Source of the DNA: Methylophilaceae bacterium UBA7525
GTDB taxonomy: Bacteria; Pseudomonadota; Gammaproteobacteria; Burkholderiales; Methylophilaceae
Direction of reading: 5' to 3'
Length of the DNA stretch: 8,067 bases
NCBI GenBank assembly: GCA_002479405.1
Contig: DLMX01000084.1
Span: forward strand, 16,497 to 24,563
Below are positions 5,830 through 8,067 of this stretch, piece after piece. The number at the start of each line of letters is the position of its first letter. The first letter of the stretch is position 1. The notes below the pieces were generated by a model. That model was not told where the DNA came from and did not search any database. It worked only from the letters and a program-made list of their open reading frames with translations. The translations under genes and the position numbers were made by a program.

Positions 5830-5846
5830 CATCGATAAAATCGATG
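5830..5846. promoter_or_regulatory. CATCGAT-AAA-ATCGATG dyad upstream of the alcohol dehydrogenase
   Basis: CATCGAT (5830-5836) and ATCGATG (5840-5846) form a perfect 7-bp inverted repeat with a 3-base AAA spacer. It lies in the 171-base gap between the receiver-like gene and the dehydrogenase, about 82 bases before the start codon. It contains a -10-like TAAAAT (5836-5841) with only a poor -35 (TTTTGG, 17 bases upstream). It could be a regulator-binding site over the dehydrogenase promoter. The rest of the gap shows no coding sequence or clear terminator. Confidence 0.4.
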
Positions 5847-5927
5847 GCATGGAACTCTTGCGCCCGGCAGGTGCCATTAATCATGTAACGTGCGGAATCC
5901 ATCAGCATTGAATCTTGGGAGACAGAC

Positions 5928-7028
5928 ATGGCGAACATGATGAAAGCGGCAGTATTTGTCGAAGCGGGACGTATCGAGCTGACGGACAAGCCGATACCGG
6001 ATGTAGGGCCCAACGATGCGCTGGTGCGCATCACAACCACGACCATCTGTGGCACCGACGTACATATCCTTAAAGGTGAATATCCGGTGGTGAAGGGATT
6101 GACCATCGGCCACGAGCCAGTCGGCGTCATCGAAAAGCTGGGCAGCGCGGTGCAGGATTACCATGAAGGCCAGCGCGTGATTGCCGGAGCCATCTGCCCG
6201 ACCTTCACCTCCTACGCCAGCCAGGACGGTTTCCCGGCGCAGGACGGCAGTTATCTGATTCCCTCCGGCCAATGCGGCTGCCACGGCTACAAGGCCACAG
6301 CGGGATGGCGCTTTGGCAACCTGATCGACGGCACCCAGGCCGAATATGTGCTGGTGCCGGATGCACAGGCCAATCTGGCGCCGATTCCGGATGGCCTCAG
6401 TGACGAGCAGGTGCTGATGTGCCCTGACATCATGTCGACCGGTTTCAAGGGCGCGGAAAACGCCAACATCAAGATCGGCGACACCGTCGTCGTGTTCGCG
6501 CAAGGGCCGATCGGGCTTTGTGCAACAGCGGGTGCCCGGCTGCTCGGCGCCAGTACCATCATCGCCGTGGATGGCAATGCGCACAGGCTTGAAATAGCCA
6601 AATCGCTGGGCGCGGATATCACGCTCAACTACAAGGATTGCGATGTGGTCGATGAGGTCATGAAGCTGACGGGCGGACGGGGAGCGGATGCTTCGATCGA
6701 AGCGCTGGGCCTGCAATCCACTTTTGAATCAGCCTTGCGCGTGCTCAAGCCCGGCGGCACACTATCCAGCCTCGGCGTCTATTCCACCGATCTGACCATT
6801 CCATTGAGTGCTTTTGCTGCCGGCCTGGGCGACCATCGTATCGTCACGGCATTGTGTCCGGGTGGCAAGGAGCGCATGCGCCGGCTGATGAACGTTCTGG
6901 AATCTGGCCGGGTGGACCTCAGCCATATGGTTACCCACGAATACCGGCTGGACGATATCGTCACTGCCTATGACCTTTTCGCTAATCAGCGCGATGGCGT
7001 ACTCAAGGTCGCCATCAAGCCGCATTGA
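5928..7028 (+). CDS. Zinc-dependent alcohol dehydrogenase (isopropanol/secondary alcohol dehydrogenase-like, MDR superfamily)
   Basis: This 366-residue cytoplasmic medium-chain dehydrogenase oxidises an alcohol or reduces a ketone/aldehyde. The catalytic zinc ligands can be placed by comparison with clostridial secondary alcohol dehydrogenase: Cys41 (TTICGTDVH), His62 and Glu63 (IGHEPVG) and Asp167 (MCPDIMSTGF). The four-cysteine structural-zinc lobe of liver-type enzymes is absent; residues 88-120 instead form a loop with Cys90, Cys116 and Cys118. The cofactor fold has AQGPIGL (191-197) and an acidic Asp215 after strand 2 (IIAVDG), which favours NAD over NADP. The C-terminal GGTLSSLGVYS and LCPGGKERMRRLM blocks are typical of the isopropanol dehydrogenase-like subgroup. 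ATG 5928 follows GGGAGA (5917-5922) at five bases, a good ribosome site. It appears to be a single-gene unit and converges on the ExoD-family gene 17 bases downstream. The natural substrate is unknown. Confidence 0.93.
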   Translation: MANMMKAAVFVEAGRIELTDKPIPDVGPNDALVRITTTTICGTDVHILKGEYPVVKGLTIGHEPVGVIEKLGSAVQDYHEGQRVIAGAICPTFTSYASQDGFPAQDGSYLIPSGQCGCHGYKATAGWRFGNLIDGTQAEYVLVPDAQANLAPIPDGLSDEQVLMCPDIMSTGFKGAENANIKIGDTVVVFAQGPIGLCATAGARLLGASTIIAVDGNAHRLEIAKSLGADITLNYKDCDVVDEVMKLTGGRGADASIEALGLQSTFESALRVLKPGGTLSSLGVYSTDLTIPLSAFAAGLGDHRIVTALCPGGKERMRRLMNVLESGRVDLSHMVTHEYRLDDIVTAYDLFANQRDGVLKVAIKPH

Positions 7029-7045
7029 ATATCGGCAGGTCTAGT

Positions 7046-7723
7046 CTAGCGGAAACGAAAATAGTTGATCGCTTCGTTGCCGAACAACCACAAGGCAATG
7101 AAGAATGCGGAAAAATAGATCACCGTGACAATCAGCAGAAAGAATGAAACGAACACCATCAGGCCGTCATCCTCCAGCTCGCCGATACAGTAAAAGATGA
7201 TGGCCAGCCCCGGCAGTGCATTGTTGAGCGGCAGGGGGATGGGGAAGGGGATCGCCATCAGCAATCCGCCTGCAAGCAGGATAATGCCGCTGATGCGGCG
7301 GCCCAGCGTGCCGTTCACCAGATGCTGCAAACGCGGCCGGGTGAACAAACGACAGAACTTGATCACCTTCAGGCTTACACTCACCATGACCAGCCAGGTC
7401 TTCTCATTCAGCGCTGCATTGCGTACCTTCTGCGGCAGCACCGGCGTATCGTGCCCGGTCAGCAACTGCCAGCCCAGCGCCGCCAGCGTCAGCCCACCCA
7501 CCACCGTGATCGGCCCCAAGGGCACAGGCTGCATGAAAGGCAGAATCAAAATGATCGCAATAAAGGCATAAGCCGTTTCGTCCAGCGTATCGATCGCCTC
7601 GCCGATAGTCAGCGGACGGTGCTTGGCAGCATCGGCAAAGCGTTGCAGGGTTTCAGCCAGTCTGATCACTTGGAAACAACTCGAATGAGATAACGCTATA
7701 GTAAAGGCTAAATCAGCCAGCAT
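7046..7723 (-). CDS. ExoD-family integral membrane protein
   Basis: The product is up to 225 residues and matches the ExoD family, named after a Rhizobium exopolysaccharide-synthesis gene; its biochemical role is not defined. Seen: an N-terminal soluble RLAETLQRFADAAKHRPLTIGEAID stretch (residues 21-45), then hydrophobic segments including AYAFIAIILILPFMQPVPLG with the family-typical proline-rich PVPLG, ISGIILLAGGLLMAIPFPIPL with a second one, and a C-terminal LPGLAIIFYCIGELEDDG followed by a long hydrophobic stretch (GLMVFVSFFLLIVTVIYFSA). The start is uncertain: ATG 7723 gives 18 extra residues (MLADLAFTIALSHSSCFQ), whereas GTG 7669 would begin at VIRLAETL, closer to the usual family N-terminus; neither has a clear ribosome site. 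It is divergent from the YbaK-like gene and convergent with the dehydrogenase, so it is a single-gene unit. Confidence 0.88.
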   Translation of the reverse strand: MLADLAFTIALSHSSCFQVIRLAETLQRFADAAKHRPLTIGEAIDTLDETAYAFIAIILILPFMQPVPLGPITVVGGLTLAALGWQLLTGHDTPVLPQKVRNAALNEKTWLVMVSVSLKVIKFCRLFTRPRLQHLVNGTLGRRISGIILLAGGLLMAIPFPIPLPLNNALPGLAIIFYCIGELEDDGLMVFVSFFLLIVTVIYFSAFFIALWLFGNEAINYFRFR

Positions 7724-7740
7724 ACAGAACGCTGGCGATT
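7711..7740. repeat. Inverted repeat in the exoD/ybaK divergent region
   Basis: AATC-A-GCCAG (7711-7720) pairs with CTGGC-GATT (7732-7740), nine pairs with one bulged A and an 11-base loop. It spans the possible ATG of the ExoD-family gene at 7723 and abuts the TATAAT of its predicted promoter. It could be an operator, or a hairpin in the leader if translation starts at GTG 7669. Function is inferred only. Confidence 0.35.
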
Positions 7741-7743
7741 ATA
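7738..7743 (-). promoter_or_regulatory. Possible -10 box of the ExoD-family gene
   Basis: The - strand reads a perfect TATAAT here, but no convincing -35 lies 16-18 bases further up. Transcription would start near 7731. That leaves only about 8 bases before ATG 7723 but about 60 before GTG 7669, which mildly favours the GTG start. Confidence 0.3.
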
Positions 7744-7805
7744 CTCGGCAAATACGTAATAATATCGCCAGATCAATTGATGAATTAGATTCGGAGACTT
7801 CGCTT

Positions 7806-8067
7806 ATGACCGCAACCATCCATTCCCCCGTCACCGAACTGCTAGAGCGCGAAGGCGTTGCCTATGACGTGATAGAAATCCCGCTGAGCGAAGATAAGAA
7901 GCCGGTCCGTAACCTGGAAGAACTGCTCTTCAGCCGCGGCCTCGATCCGCAATCTGTGGTCAGGAGCGTACTGTTTAAAACGGCCTCCGACAAGTTCGTG
8001 TTGCTCGCGGTTGCCGGTGGCGGCCGTGCTGACTGGGGCGTGCTGCGTAAACATCTGGACGAACGCA
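7806..8067 (+). CDS. YbaK/EbsC-type aminoacyl-tRNA deacylase-like protein (3' truncated by window edge)
   Basis: The first 87 codons start with MTATIHSPVTELLEREGVAY and continue through VIEIPLSEDKKPVRNLEELL, VVRSVLFKTASDKFVLLAVAGGG and RADWGVLRKHLDER. This fits the start of a YbaK/prolyl-tRNA-synthetase-associated domain, whose members hydrolyse mischarged aminoacyl-tRNAs: short N-terminal helix, VAYDVIEIP strand, then the VxRSVLF and FVLLAVAG strands. Arg53 falls where YbaK and ProXp enzymes usually have their conserved Lys, by eye alignment. ATG 7806 follows a CGGAGA ribosome site (7792-7797) eight bases upstream. The gene runs off the window, so it may be a single domain or the N-terminal part of a fusion protein. 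Confidence 0.82.
   Translation, partial: MTATIHSPVTELLEREGVAYDVIEIPLSEDKKPVRNLEELLFSRGLDPQSVVRSVLFKTASDKFVLLAVAGGGRADWGVLRKHLDER

Noticed and set aside
5845..5862. Possible sigma-54 promoter (TGGCA ... TTGC) before the dehydrogenase
   Set aside because: The GG-to-GC distance is 14 bases rather than the strict 12, so the elements would not be on the right helix face.
5877..6716. - strand open frame of 279 codons opposite the alcohol dehydrogenase
   Set aside because: No recognisable domain, and it overlaps the confident dehydrogenase; antisense shadow.

Overview
The window looks like chromosomal DNA from a Gram-negative proteobacterium. A betaproteobacterium (Nitrosomonadales or Methylophilaceae-like) is my best guess, from the flavor of the alcohol dehydrogenase, the SulP transporter and the small ribbon-helix-helix protein; this is inference, not a database match. 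Genes are tightly packed, in moderately GC-rich coding DNA with short AT-rich intergenic stretches. I see no rRNA, tRNA, CRISPR array, insertion sequence or phage gene. No gene-free gap exceeds 300 bases.

Layout, left to right. (1) A 19-codon tail of an unrecognised + strand gene ends at 62. It converges on a large - strand flavoenzyme, a CoA-disulfide reductase/persulfide reductase with a C-terminal rhodanese domain (93-1826). (2) An AT-rich divergent control region (about 1827-2011) separates it from a + strand UmuD/LexA-like self-cleaving protein (2012-2620) that has an extra basic N-terminal region and no UmuC partner beside it. (3) A strong hairpin terminator (2655-2688) lies between that gene and a - strand cluster transcribed from right to left: ribbon-helix-helix regulator (3522-3716), GNAT acetyltransferase (3106-3525, start overlapping the previous stop) and the YjdM/PhnA zinc-ribbon protein (2718-3053). 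(4) A 73-base divergent promoter with two ATGTTAAT direct repeats separates this cluster from a SulP anion transporter with a STAS domain (3790-5424). The transporter stop overlaps the start of a 110-residue degenerate response-regulator receiver protein (5424-5756). (5) A zinc alcohol dehydrogenase (5928-7028) converges on a - strand ExoD-family membrane protein (7046-7723). (6) The window ends inside a + strand YbaK-type aminoacyl-tRNA deacylase-like gene (7806 onward).

Most genes are housekeeping or accessory metabolism, and I do not see a clear multi-gene defence or mobile system. The points most worth attention are: the translationally coupled SulP plus phosphorylation-dead receiver pair; the orphan UmuD-like protein with a DNA-binding-looking extension next to an AT-rich dyad; and the overlapping RHH-GNAT pair, with an 11-bp-periodic direct repeat that could be its operator and would also cover the sulP promoter.
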